The notes under the pieces were generated by a model. It was not told the origin of the DNA, ran no database searches, and saw only the letters and a list, made by a program, of their open reading frames with translations. Below, one piece after another: positions 6,514-14,001 of a DNA stretch of 17,130 bases. The position numbers and the translations under genes are program-made. Position 1 is the first letter of the stretch. Each line of letters starts with the position of its first letter. The stretch comes from a bacterium (GTDB lineage Bacteria; SZUA-79; Acidulodesulfobacterales; Acidulodesulfobacteraceae): NCBI GenBank assembly GCA_021800745.1, contig JAJYYS010000016.1, forward strand, positions 1-17,130, written 5' to 3'.

Positions 6514-6948
6514 ATGCCAAGTTTTGTAATTACGGAAAAGTGCGACGGTTGTAAAGGAAGGGATAAGACTGCTTGCCAGTATATCTGCCCCAACGACCTT
6601 ATGGTCCTCAACAAGGACGTTATGAAGGCTTACAATCAGGAGCCCGACCAGTGCTGGGAGTGTTACAGCTGTGTTAAAATTTGTCCTCAATCCGCTATAG
6701 AGGTTAGAGCGTATCAGGATTTTGCGCCCCTAGGTTCTTCGGTTATTCCTATGCGCGGTTCCGATTCTATTATGTGGACGGTCAAATTTAGAAACGGAAA
6801 GATTAAAAGATTTAAGTTTCCTATCAGAACAACCCCTGAAGGAGGTATCGACCCGTATCAGGGAATTGCCGAGGTTAATCAGGGAAATTTGAAAGATGAA
6901 CGTTTATGCGATGAACTCGGAATAGAGCTTATAGCGCCGAAGAAATAA
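6514..6948 (+). CDS. aprB: adenylylsulfate (APS) reductase beta subunit, ferredoxin type
   Basis: The 144-residue protein begins MPSFVITEKCDGC, as AprB does; the earlier ATG at 6508 is too close to the Shine-Dalgarno site. Two [4Fe-4S] sites are visible: C10, C13, C21, C25 (with the long AprB loop between the second and third cysteines) and C47, C50, C53, C57 (CWECYSCVKICP). The tail (about 86-144) is the extended AprB arm that wraps around AprA, with motifs MWTVKFRNG and KFPIRTTPEG. It carries electrons from the membrane Qmo complex to the FAD of AprA, in the cytoplasm. aprA follows after 67 bases. Confidence 0.96.
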   Translation: MPSFVITEKCDGCKGRDKTACQYICPNDLMVLNKDVMKAYNQEPDQCWECYSCVKICPQSAIEVRAYQDFAPLGSSVIPMRGSDSIMWTVKFRNGKIKRFKFPIRTTPEGGIDPYQGIAEVNQGNLKDERLCDELGIELIAPKK

Positions 6949-7015
6949 CCGGTTGATCCGATAGAAGTTTGTTTATTTTAATTAAAATAATTTAAAAATT
7001 GCGAGGATAAATTGT

Positions 7016-8956
7016 ATGGCTGAGAATTGTACTACCGAAATGAAAGGTTCAATGACGAGCGCCGATGTTTTAAACAACTATACCATAGAAGAGATCAATA
7101 CCGATATTTTAATCGTCGGCGGCGGTATGGTAGGATGCGGAGCCGCATTTGAAATAAAAAAATGGGCGCCTAAAGATATGAAAATAACGATGGTTGAAAA
7201 AGCTTCTATAGAAAGAAGCGGCGCCGTCGCAATGGGATTATCCGCTATTAATACTTATCTTGGAGACAATACTCCGGAAGATTACGTTAAGCACGTTGCT
7301 AACGACCTTATGGGTATAGTAAGAGAAGACCTTATTTACGATACCGGCAGACATGTAGATTCGACCGTCCAGCTTTTCGAAAAATTCGGACTTCCGATAT
7401 TCAAAGAAGACGAAGAAGATACAAGGTCTATCGCCGAAGGCGCAAGACCGCTCAGAGCCGGCAGATGGCAGATAATGATTCACGGCGAATCATATAAAGT
7501 ATTGGTTGCCGAAGCAGCGAGAAAAGCTCTCGGCGAAGAAAACATATTGGAAAGAGTATTTATAACCGAGCTTCTTATGGACGAAAAGCATGAAAACAGA
7601 GTTGCGGGAGCAATCGGTTTCAGCTTAAGAGAAGCGAAGATTTATATATTTAAAGCAAAGTCGGTAATTATGGCTTGCGGAGGAACGGTTAACGTTTTCA
7701 GGCCGAGGTCTCAGGCGGAGGGCATGGGAAGAACATGGTACGCAATATGGAATGCCGGTTCTACATATGCTATGGGCTATCAAGCCGGAGCGGAAATGAC
7801 CACGATGGAAAACAGATTTGTTCCTAACAGATTTAAAGACGGATACGGTCCCGTTGGAGCATGGTTTACGCTGTTTAAATCCAGAGTTTTAAATGCGCAC
7901 GGCGAAGACTATATGCAGAAATGGGGACATATGTTGAAGGATTATGCGCCTTACGGTTTAGCAAAAGTTCCCGCGACATGTCTCTGGAACCACGTTATGT
8001 TAAAAGACTGGATGGAAGGAAACGGTCCTTTCTATATGAATACATCCGGCGCAATTAAAACGCTGTTTGAGACTCTTCCCGAAAAGAGAAAGAAATCCCT
8101 CGAAGCCGATGCTTGGGAAGATTTCCTTGATATGACTGTTGCGCAGGCTGGATTATGGGCGGCAATGGATATAGATCCGGCGGAAACAAATTCAGAAGTT
8201 ATGCCGACTGAGCCTTATTTCTTGGGTTCTCATTCCGGCGCCTGCGGAATGTGGGTTTCCGGACCTGAGGATATAGCCCCTAAGGAATATCAGTGGGGAT
8301 ATAACCGTATGACGACCGTAAACGGTCTTTTCACCGGCGGAGACGGCGTCGGAGCATCAGGCCATAAATTCTCTTCCGGTTCATACGTCGAGGGAAGAAT
8401 TGCCGCAAAATCTGCCGTAAGGTTCGTGCTTGACGACTCGGGCTATACGCCGACGGTCCATACCGACAATAAAACCCTAGCCGAAAAAATATACGGTCCG
8501 ATGATTACGTTTGAAAAGTTCAAAGGTTATTCGACCGAACCTAACGTAAATCCGAACTATATCAGACCGAGGCTTTATTTATTCAGATTAAATAAGCTTA
8601 TGGATGAATATGTTGCCGGAACTTCAACATTCTACAGGACAAGCGAAGCTAATCTTTTAAGAGGCTTAGATCTTTTAAACAGATTAAAAGAAGATGCTTC
8701 TAAACTTGCGGCATCAAACCTGCATGAATTAATGAGAGCATGGGAAAATTACCATAGGTCGATAGTCGGAGAACTTCATTTAAGACACGTATTGTTCAGA
8801 GAAGAAACAAGGTACCCTGGTTTCTATTACAGAACAGACCATCCGAATCTTGACGAGCAGAACTGGAAGTTATTCGTTAATTCGAAACTAAATAAAGCGA
8901 CCGGTCAGCCGGAATTGTTCAAAAAACCCTATATCGAATTAGTTCCGAAGAACTAA
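7016..8956 (+). CDS. aprA: adenylylsulfate (APS) reductase alpha subunit, flavoprotein
   Basis: AprA reduces APS to sulfite and AMP (reversibly) with AprB in the cytoplasm. The 646-residue length is normal for the family. Visible are the FAD-binding motif VGGGMVGCGAAFE (34-46), VEKASIERSGAVAMGLSAINTYLGDN (60-85, flavin cradle), GRWQIMIHGESYK (149-161), and the substrate-site segment NRFVPNRFKDGYGPVG (266-281) with its conserved arginines. They are followed by GSHSGACGMWVSGPED (404-419) with the active-site-region histidine H406, then the second FAD motif FTGGDGVGASGHKFSSGS (439-456). The helical C-terminal domain (about 500-646) is typical of the fumarate-reductase superfamily. The ATG at 7016 has a modest GAGGA site. 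A GC-rich hairpin follows, so aprBA probably ends a transcript segment. Reducing-type or oxidising-type ancestry cannot be decided without a tree. Confidence 0.97.
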   Translation: MAENCTTEMKGSMTSADVLNNYTIEEINTDILIVGGGMVGCGAAFEIKKWAPKDMKITMVEKASIERSGAVAMGLSAINTYLGDNTPEDYVKHVANDLMGIVREDLIYDTGRHVDSTVQLFEKFGLPIFKEDEEDTRSIAEGARPLRAGRWQIMIHGESYKVLVAEAARKALGEENILERVFITELLMDEKHENRVAGAIGFSLREAKIYIFKAKSVIMACGGTVNVFRPRSQAEGMGRTWYAIWNAGSTYAMGYQAGAEMTTMENRFVPNRFKDGYGPVGAWFTLFKSRVLNAHGEDYMQKWGHMLKDYAPYGLAKVPATCLWNHVMLKDWMEGNGPFYMNTSGAIKTLFETLPEKRKKSLEADAWEDFLDMTVAQAGLWAAMDIDPAETNSEVMPTEPYFLGSHSGACGMWVSGPEDIAPKEYQWGYNRMTTVNGLFTGGDGVGASGHKFSSGSYVEGRIAAKSAVRFVLDDSGYTPTVHTDNKTLAEKIYGPMITFEKFKGYSTEPNVNPNYIRPRLYLFRLNKLMDEYVAGTSTFYRTSEANLLRGLDLLNRLKEDASKLAASNLHELMRAWENYHRSIVGELHLRHVLFREETRYPGFYYRTDHPNLDEQNWKLFVNSKLNKATGQPELFKKPYIELVPKN

Positions 8957-9002
8957 TAAAGATTGAAGGTTTATCTGTAACAATTAATAAAATTATGCAT
9001 TG

Positions 9003-9026
9003 CCCCTCCTCTATTATGAGGAGGGG
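9003..9026 (+). terminator. GC-rich hairpin after aprA
   Basis: CCCCTCCTC (9003-9011) pairs perfectly with GAGGAGGGG (9018-9026) around TATTAT, followed by TTTC. It lies 46 bases after the aprA stop and looks like a rho-independent terminator with a short T-tract, possibly leaky before qmoA. Confidence 0.7.
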
Positions 9027-9105
9027 TTTCAATATCTATGCCGGTTTAATAAAAGTATTCGTCTTATTTTATATTAATTAAAAACTTAGCAATGGAGATT
9101 TAAAG

Positions 9106-10404
9106 TTGAGTGAGTTAAATAATGAAAATCCCGTACTTATAATAGGCGGCGGACATAGCGGCGTTTCTGCCGCGCTTGAAATTACCGAAGCCGTCGATAA
9201 AAAAGTATATATAGTAGAAAAAAAATCGTATATAGGCGGCAGAGTTCTCCAGATGTATAAGTATTTTCCAAAACTATGTCCGCCGTTCTGCGGATTTGAA
9301 ATAAATACTAAGAGGATAAAGTCCTCTACCGAGGATAATATAAAATTTTTAGTTTCGTCCGTCGTAGAAGAAATAAATAAAGAAAAAGACGGAACGGGAT
9401 ACAAAGTTAAAATTCGTCAAAAACCTCAATATATAAATGATAACTGCACTGTTTGCGGGGAATGTGCCAAAGTATGCCCCGAAGACAGACCGAACGATTT
9501 TAACTATGATATGGATACGACAAAAGCCATATATATGCCTGCCATATCTACATTTCCGCTGAAATATACGGTAGATGAAAATTATTGCAAGTTTTCGGCA
9601 TGTAAAAAATGCGAGTCAGCCTGTAAATATGATGCAATTAATCTTAACGCTCAAGAAAATATAATAGAATTAAAGGTTGCGGATATTATTTTTGCGACCG
9701 GTTGGAAACCTTATGCCGTTGAAAAATTAGAAAACTTAGGATTTGGAAAGTTTAAGAACGTTATCACCAATGTAATGATGGAAAGGCTTGCCGCCGATAA
9801 CGGTCCTACGAGCGGCAAAATTTTGAGACCGTCAGATAATAAAGAAGTAACCAACGTTGCATTTATTCAGTGCGCGGGATCCAGGAACGAAAATCATCTT
9901 CCTTATTGTTCGGCGATATGCTGTATGGCATCCTTAAAACAGGCTCTTTATTTAAGGGAAAAAAATCCCGCATCTTCTCCGACTATTTTTTATATAGATT
10001 TAAGAACCCCGGGAAGATATGAAAATTTCCTCAATAAAGCCGAAAGCGACAAAAATATTAAATTTAATAAAGGCATCGTAGGAAAAATATCGGAAGACCA
10101 TGCTACAGGCGACCTTCTATTAGATGTCGAAGATATGCTTTCAGGCAAAAAGATTAAATTCAGGGCTGAAATGGTAGTTCTTGCGGCAGGTATGCGTCCA
10201 AATATTAAAGACGACTTAAGCGGAATCAAAATAGACGGCGATATAAAAATAGATATAGACGAAAACGGTTTTATATTTAATGAAAACTATGAGGGCGGTA
10301 TTTTTTCCGCCGGAGTCGCGAAGTTTCCTTTAGACGTTTATATGTCCGGTCAATCGGCAACATCCGCGGCGCTTTCCGTAATCCAGCATAACGCAAAATT
10401 ATAA
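9106..10404 (+). CDS. qmoA: QmoA, HdrA-like flavoprotein subunit of quinone-interacting oxidoreductase
   Basis: The protein has 432 residues. The FAD Rossmann motif is VLIIGGGHSGVSAALE (10-25), followed by YFPKLCPPFCGFEIN (53-67), a segment characteristic of QmoA. A ferredoxin-like site has C114, C117, C120 and C124. A second, irregular cysteine set is C161, C166, C169 and C173. The HdrA-type signature FIQCAGSR (253-260) plus YCSAICCM (267-274) follows, then a second flavin segment ending GIFSAGVAKFPLD (398-410). With QmoB and QmoC it passes electrons from menaquinol to AprBA. The start is TTG 9106, eight bases after GGAG (9094-9097); the first in-frame ATG would remove the FAD motif. It starts the qmoABC set, 149 bases after aprA, with the aprA hairpin between; no convincing promoter is visible. 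Confidence 0.93.
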   Translation: MSELNNENPVLIIGGGHSGVSAALEITEAVDKKVYIVEKKSYIGGRVLQMYKYFPKLCPPFCGFEINTKRIKSSTEDNIKFLVSSVVEEINKEKDGTGYKVKIRQKPQYINDNCTVCGECAKVCPEDRPNDFNYDMDTTKAIYMPAISTFPLKYTVDENYCKFSACKKCESACKYDAINLNAQENIIELKVADIIFATGWKPYAVEKLENLGFGKFKNVITNVMMERLAADNGPTSGKILRPSDNKEVTNVAFIQCAGSRNENHLPYCSAICCMASLKQALYLREKNPASSPTIFYIDLRTPGRYENFLNKAESDKNIKFNKGIVGKISEDHATGDLLLDVEDMLSGKKIKFRAEMVVLAAGMRPNIKDDLSGIKIDGDIKIDIDENGFIFNENYEGGIFSAGVAKFPLDVYMSGQSATSAALSVIQHNAKL

Positions 10405-10434
10405 AAAAGATAAAGAAAAAGATATATTTAGAAT

Positions 10435-10439
10435 AGGAG
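10435..10439 (+). promoter_or_regulatory. ribosome binding site deciding the qmoB start
   Basis: AGGAG overlaps the upstream in-frame GTG at 10439 and lies five bases before ATG 10445, so the ATG is the likely start and gives MDNNLGIYIC. Confidence 0.65.
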
Positions 10440-10444
10440 TGAAA

Positions 10445-12751
10445 ATGGATAATAATTTAGGGATTTATATATGTTCCGGGTGCGATATAGGGAAAAGCCT
10501 GAACGTGGAAAGATTAGTCAATACGGCAAAAGATTCCAATAAGCCTGTCGTATGTATGAGCCATGAATTTCTTTGCGGACCGGAAGGCGTAAATCTCATA
10601 AAAAACGATATTTCCGAAAAAAAGATAAATAAATTAGTAATAGCCGCCTGTTCAATGCGCGCCAAGCAGGATGTTTTCAATTTCGACCCGCTGACTATTC
10701 ATACCGAAAGAGTCAATCTCAGAGAGCATGTAATCTGGATAAGCCCTCCTAACGATAACAATACTCAGCTTCTTGCGGAAGATTATATAAATATGGGCGC
10801 CGTCAGAGCTAAAAAATCAGCCTTTCCCGAACCGCTTATTCAGGACTTGAATAAAACCGTTCTTGTCGTAGGGGGCGGAGTTACGGGGCTTAATGCCGCT
10901 ATAAATTCGGCAAAAGCCGGTTACGACGTTGTGCTGGTCGAGAAAAAATCTAATCTTGGCGGGTTTCCGTATTCAAAATATAAAAAATGGGAAACCAAAC
11001 CCCCATTCGATAAGAATATCTGGATAAAAGAAGGACTCGACGAACTTATAAGCCAAGTAGAAAATTCTAAAAAAATTAAAATTTATAAAAATTCAAAAAT
11101 CAAGTCGGTATCAGGAGCTCCCGGAAAATTTAACGTAGAAATAGAACCGTCTGTCGAAGGCAATACCGCGGAAGCCGCCGTATCCGAAACCATAGGTTCT
11201 ATTGTCGTAGCAACGGGTTGGAAGCCTTACGAAGCAAAAAAATTAGATTATTTAGGCTACGGTTTAACTTCGGATATATTAACGAATATCGAGCTTGAAG
11301 AATTATATTCCGAACTTTCCGAGAACGGCAAATCTGAAAGTTTTACCGTAAAAAGAAAATCTAACGGCAATGCCGTAAAATCTATTGCATTTATTCAGTG
11401 CGCCGGTTCAAGAGACGAGAATCATCTGCCGTATTGTTCTACGGTATGCTGCATGTCGTCCCTTAAAGAAGCCGCATTAATAAGAAAAAACAATCCGGAT
11501 ACAAATGTTTACATAATATATAAAGACATAAGAACGCCCGGCGAATACGAAAATTTTTACAGAAAAATGCAGGACGATGAAGGAATTTTTATGGTCAAAG
11601 GCGTTGTTTCCGACGTTTCTTACGACAAAGGAAATAATATTATCGATTTAAAGGTAAAAGATACTCTGTTTGGCGGCGATATAGATTTAAACGTCGAAAT
11701 GCTGGTGCTTGCATCGGGAATGGTTCCAAATTCCGGAGACGTTGAATACAGTCAGGATGTAAATTTAACGGTCGGCAATCCTCCGTCGGCAAGCGGAGCG
11801 TCCTGTCCGCCTTCAATTCCTGTTTCAACCGCTCAAGTCGCTAAAAGCGGATTATTAAATCTTACATACAGACAGGGAAAAGAAATGCCGGATCTGGCTT
11901 ACGGATTCCCCGATTCTAATTTTATATGCTTTCCTTACGAATCGAGAAGAACGGGAATATATCCCGCGGGTTCCGTGAGGATGCCCTTAGATACCGTTTT
12001 TTCGGTGGACGATGCAAAAGGAGCCGTTTTAAAAGCGGTGCAGTGCGTAGAGCAGACTTCCAAGGGCAAGGCGGTTCATCCACGCTCTAACGATACGACG
12101 TATCCCTTTTTTGACCTTCCGAGGTGCACGCAGTGCAAAAGATGCACGGAGGAATGTCCTTTCGGCGCGATAGACGAAGACGAAAAAGGAACGCCTAAGT
12201 ATAATCCGGAAAGATGCAGAAGATGCGGGGTTTGCATGGGAGCATGTCCGGTAAGGATTATATCTTTCAAAAACTATTCGCCAGATATCGGCGCTTCTAT
12301 GATAAAAAGCCTTTATATTCCCGAAGATCCTACGGATGAGAACTATAGGATACTCGTTTTTGCATGCGAAAACGACGCATATCCGGCGCTTGACATATTA
12401 GGCCTGAATAAAATGAATTTATCGTCAAATATAAGAGTGATACCGGTAAGATGTCTCGGTTCCATAAATAATGTGTGGTACACCGACGCTCTCTCGAAGG
12501 GCATAGACGGAATACTCTTGCTGGGATGTAAATTCGGCGACGACTACCAGTGCCATTTCGTAAAAGGTTCGGAGCTTGCCTCGTATAGAATGGGCAATCT
12601 TAAGGAAACATTGACAAGGCTTGTTCTGGAGGAAGAAAGAATAAGGCAGATTCAGCTTGAATTCACCGACTATATGAAACTGCCGGAAATAGTGGAAGAT
12701 TTCGTCAGTAAAATTAAATCGCTTGGACCAAATCCATATAAAGGTTTTTAA
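10445..12751 (+). CDS. qmoB: QmoB, HdrA/MvhD-like flavoprotein subunit of quinone-interacting oxidoreductase
   Basis: At 768 residues from ATG 10445 this is the large, modular Qmo subunit. In order: an N-terminal HdrA-like segment with GIYICSGCDIG (6-16) and C37/C44/C69; the FAD motif VLVVGGGVTGLNAA (139-152); the HdrA signature FIQCAGSRDENHLPYCSTVCCM (C319, C331, C335, C336); and FICFPYESRRTGIYPAGSVRMP (493-514). These are followed by two [4Fe-4S] ferredoxin sites (C561, C564, C567, C571; C591, C594, C597, C601) and an MvhD-like C-terminal domain with C641, C670, C695 and C703 (GCKFGDDYQC). A Pro/Ser-rich stretch at about 444-460 appears to be a variable linker. It acts in the cytoplasm with QmoA, between the membrane subunit QmoC and AprBA. 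It lies 40 bases after qmoA and 13 bases before qmoC. Confidence 0.95.
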   Translation: MDNNLGIYICSGCDIGKSLNVERLVNTAKDSNKPVVCMSHEFLCGPEGVNLIKNDISEKKINKLVIAACSMRAKQDVFNFDPLTIHTERVNLREHVIWISPPNDNNTQLLAEDYINMGAVRAKKSAFPEPLIQDLNKTVLVVGGGVTGLNAAINSAKAGYDVVLVEKKSNLGGFPYSKYKKWETKPPFDKNIWIKEGLDELISQVENSKKIKIYKNSKIKSVSGAPGKFNVEIEPSVEGNTAEAAVSETIGSIVVATGWKPYEAKKLDYLGYGLTSDILTNIELEELYSELSENGKSESFTVKRKSNGNAVKSIAFIQCAGSRDENHLPYCSTVCCMSSLKEAALIRKNNPDTNVYIIYKDIRTPGEYENFYRKMQDDEGIFMVKGVVSDVSYDKGNNIIDLKVKDTLFGGDIDLNVEMLVLASGMVPNSGDVEYSQDVNLTVGNPPSASGASCPPSIPVSTAQVAKSGLLNLTYRQGKEMPDLAYGFPDSNFICFPYESRRTGIYPAGSVRMPLDTVFSVDDAKGAVLKAVQCVEQTSKGKAVHPRSNDTTYPFFDLPRCTQCKRCTEECPFGAIDEDEKGTPKYNPERCRRCGVCMGACPVRIISFKNYSPDIGASMIKSLYIPEDPTDENYRILVFACENDAYPALDILGLNKMNLSSNIRVIPVRCLGSINNVWYTDALSKGIDGILLLGCKFGDDYQCHFVKGSELASYRMGNLKETLTRLVLEEERIRQIQLEFTDYMKLPEIVEDFVSKIKSLGPNPYKGF

Positions 12752-12753
12752 GA

Positions 12754-12760
12754 AGGGGGT
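12754..12760 (+). promoter_or_regulatory. ribosome binding site deciding the qmoC start
   Basis: AGGGGGT sits four bases before TTG 12765, just after the qmoB stop. The frame is open further upstream inside qmoB (ATG 12723), but only the TTG has this site. Confidence 0.65.
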
Positions 12761-12764
12761 TATT

Positions 12765-13943
12765 TTGAAAAATACCGTAGTAAAGACCGACAACGAGTTG
12801 GTCAAATATATAAAAGAAGTGGGCGAAAGCAATTTTAAAAAATGTTTCCAGTGCGGAACTTGTTCGGCGGTATGTCCGTTATCTACCGAAGACAGTCCGT
12901 TCCCTAGAAAGGAAATGATAATGGCGGGATGGGGAATGAAAGAGCAGTTAGTGGGCGATTTAGACCCATGGTTATGCTATTATTGCGGCGAATGTTCCAA
13001 AAACTGTCCAAGAAAAGCGGAACCGGGAGAACTAATGATGTCGCTTCGCCGCTTTTTAATAAGCGCATATGATTGGACGGGGATTTCCAAGATTTTATAT
13101 AAGTCTAAGTATGCGGAATATATCGCTATATTAATAGTTGCGCTCGGGGTATTAATAGAATGGGCGGTTCTTTTCGGATTACATCCTGCGGCGGGCGCTA
13201 CTCTGGAACAGGCGGTATCTCCCGATAAAATCGATTATTTTTTTGACTGGCCTATTACGGTATTTCTGGGTGTTATGCTCACGTCGTTTATATATAATAT
13301 GTTCAGGAAAACCGTTTTAAGCGACGACAGCGTTAAAATTCCTTTAAAACTTTATTTTACCGAGGGCTGGTCGTTAATGTTTAATTTTTTTACGCAGTAC
13401 AGATACGCAAAATGCGACGATTCGGAAGAATCTTCTTCTAAAAAACTTTCTACGGGAAAATATAACTTCTGGCTGACGCATCTTTTTCTTATGATAAGCT
13501 ATGTGGTATTATTTGTCGGGATTGTTTTCTTTTTGGACTGGTTTCAGGCAGAAAACAGTCTTCCCTATCTTCACATAATTTTATTCGATTATTTTGCCAG
13601 CATAGGACTTATATTCGGTACAGTTTATTTTGTGATTAAAAGACTTACCAAAAAAATAGAAAGGAGCAAATTCTCGCATCATACGGACTGGATGTTCGTA
13701 ATACTTTTATTCTTGACAGGCGTCAGCGGAATTATTCTTCGCGCTGCTATCGTATATAAAATTTCGGTTCCTTACATATTTTATATATATCTGGTTCATT
13801 TGATGATTTTATTCCCCATGTTAGTCATAGAGGTTCCTTTTTCCAAATGGTCGCATTTGGCATACAGACCCGTAGCAATTTATTTTGCAAATTTAAAAGA
13901 AAAAGCTAAAAGCCTTAATAAAAACAACGCTGAAATTAGTTGA
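12765..13943 (+). CDS. qmoC: QmoC, membrane cytochrome b/iron-sulfur subunit (HdrC-HdrE fusion)
   Basis: From TTG 12765 the protein has 392 residues. The N-terminal hydrophilic HdrC-like part has two [4Fe-4S] sites: C27, C30, C33, C37 (CFQCGTCSAVCP) and C71, C74, C77, C81 (CYYCGECSKNCP). The C-terminal HdrE/NarI-like part has about six membrane segments (near 118-138, 162-179, 236-258, 270-291, 307-329 and 335-356). Its candidate haem b histidines include H239, H270, H305, H306, H345 and H364. The final motif LVIEVPFSKWSHLAYRP resembles the DsrM/NarI ending. It takes electrons from menaquinol and feeds QmoAB and then AprBA. The alternative ATG 12723 would overlap qmoB by 29 bases and add 14 unconserved-looking residues. 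hppA follows after 58 AT-rich bases. Confidence 0.93.
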   Translation: MKNTVVKTDNELVKYIKEVGESNFKKCFQCGTCSAVCPLSTEDSPFPRKEMIMAGWGMKEQLVGDLDPWLCYYCGECSKNCPRKAEPGELMMSLRRFLISAYDWTGISKILYKSKYAEYIAILIVALGVLIEWAVLFGLHPAAGATLEQAVSPDKIDYFFDWPITVFLGVMLTSFIYNMFRKTVLSDDSVKIPLKLYFTEGWSLMFNFFTQYRYAKCDDSEESSSKKLSTGKYNFWLTHLFLMISYVVLFVGIVFFLDWFQAENSLPYLHIILFDYFASIGLIFGTVYFVIKRLTKKIERSKFSHHTDWMFVILLFLTGVSGIILRAAIVYKISVPYIFYIYLVHLMILFPMLVIEVPFSKWSHLAYRPVAIYFANLKEKAKSLNKNNAEIS

Positions 13944-13986
13944 TATTTAGCATATTTGTTAAATTTAATTTCATTAAAATTTAATC

Positions 13987-13992
13987 AGGGGG
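13987..13992 (+). promoter_or_regulatory. ribosome binding site deciding the hppA start
   Basis: AGGGGG lies nine bases before ATG 14002 and only three before the in-frame TTG 13996; the ATG is preferred and gives [11 protein letters not shown]. Confidence 0.6.
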
Positions 13993-14001
13993 TTTTTGGA
14001 C

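Noticed and set aside
12723..12764. Longer qmoC start at ATG 12723
   Set aside because: It would overlap the end of qmoB and has no Shine-Dalgarno site; TTG 12765 has AGGGGGT at good distance.
12425..12832. 135-codon open frame on the minus strand across the qmoB-qmoC junction
   Set aside because: It lies opposite two well-supported genes, has no recognisable motif or ribosome site, and its composition mirrors the plus-strand codons.
13961..13986. AT-rich imperfect palindrome before hppA
   Set aside because: Low-complexity A/T sequence with a mismatch; not distinguishable from composition.
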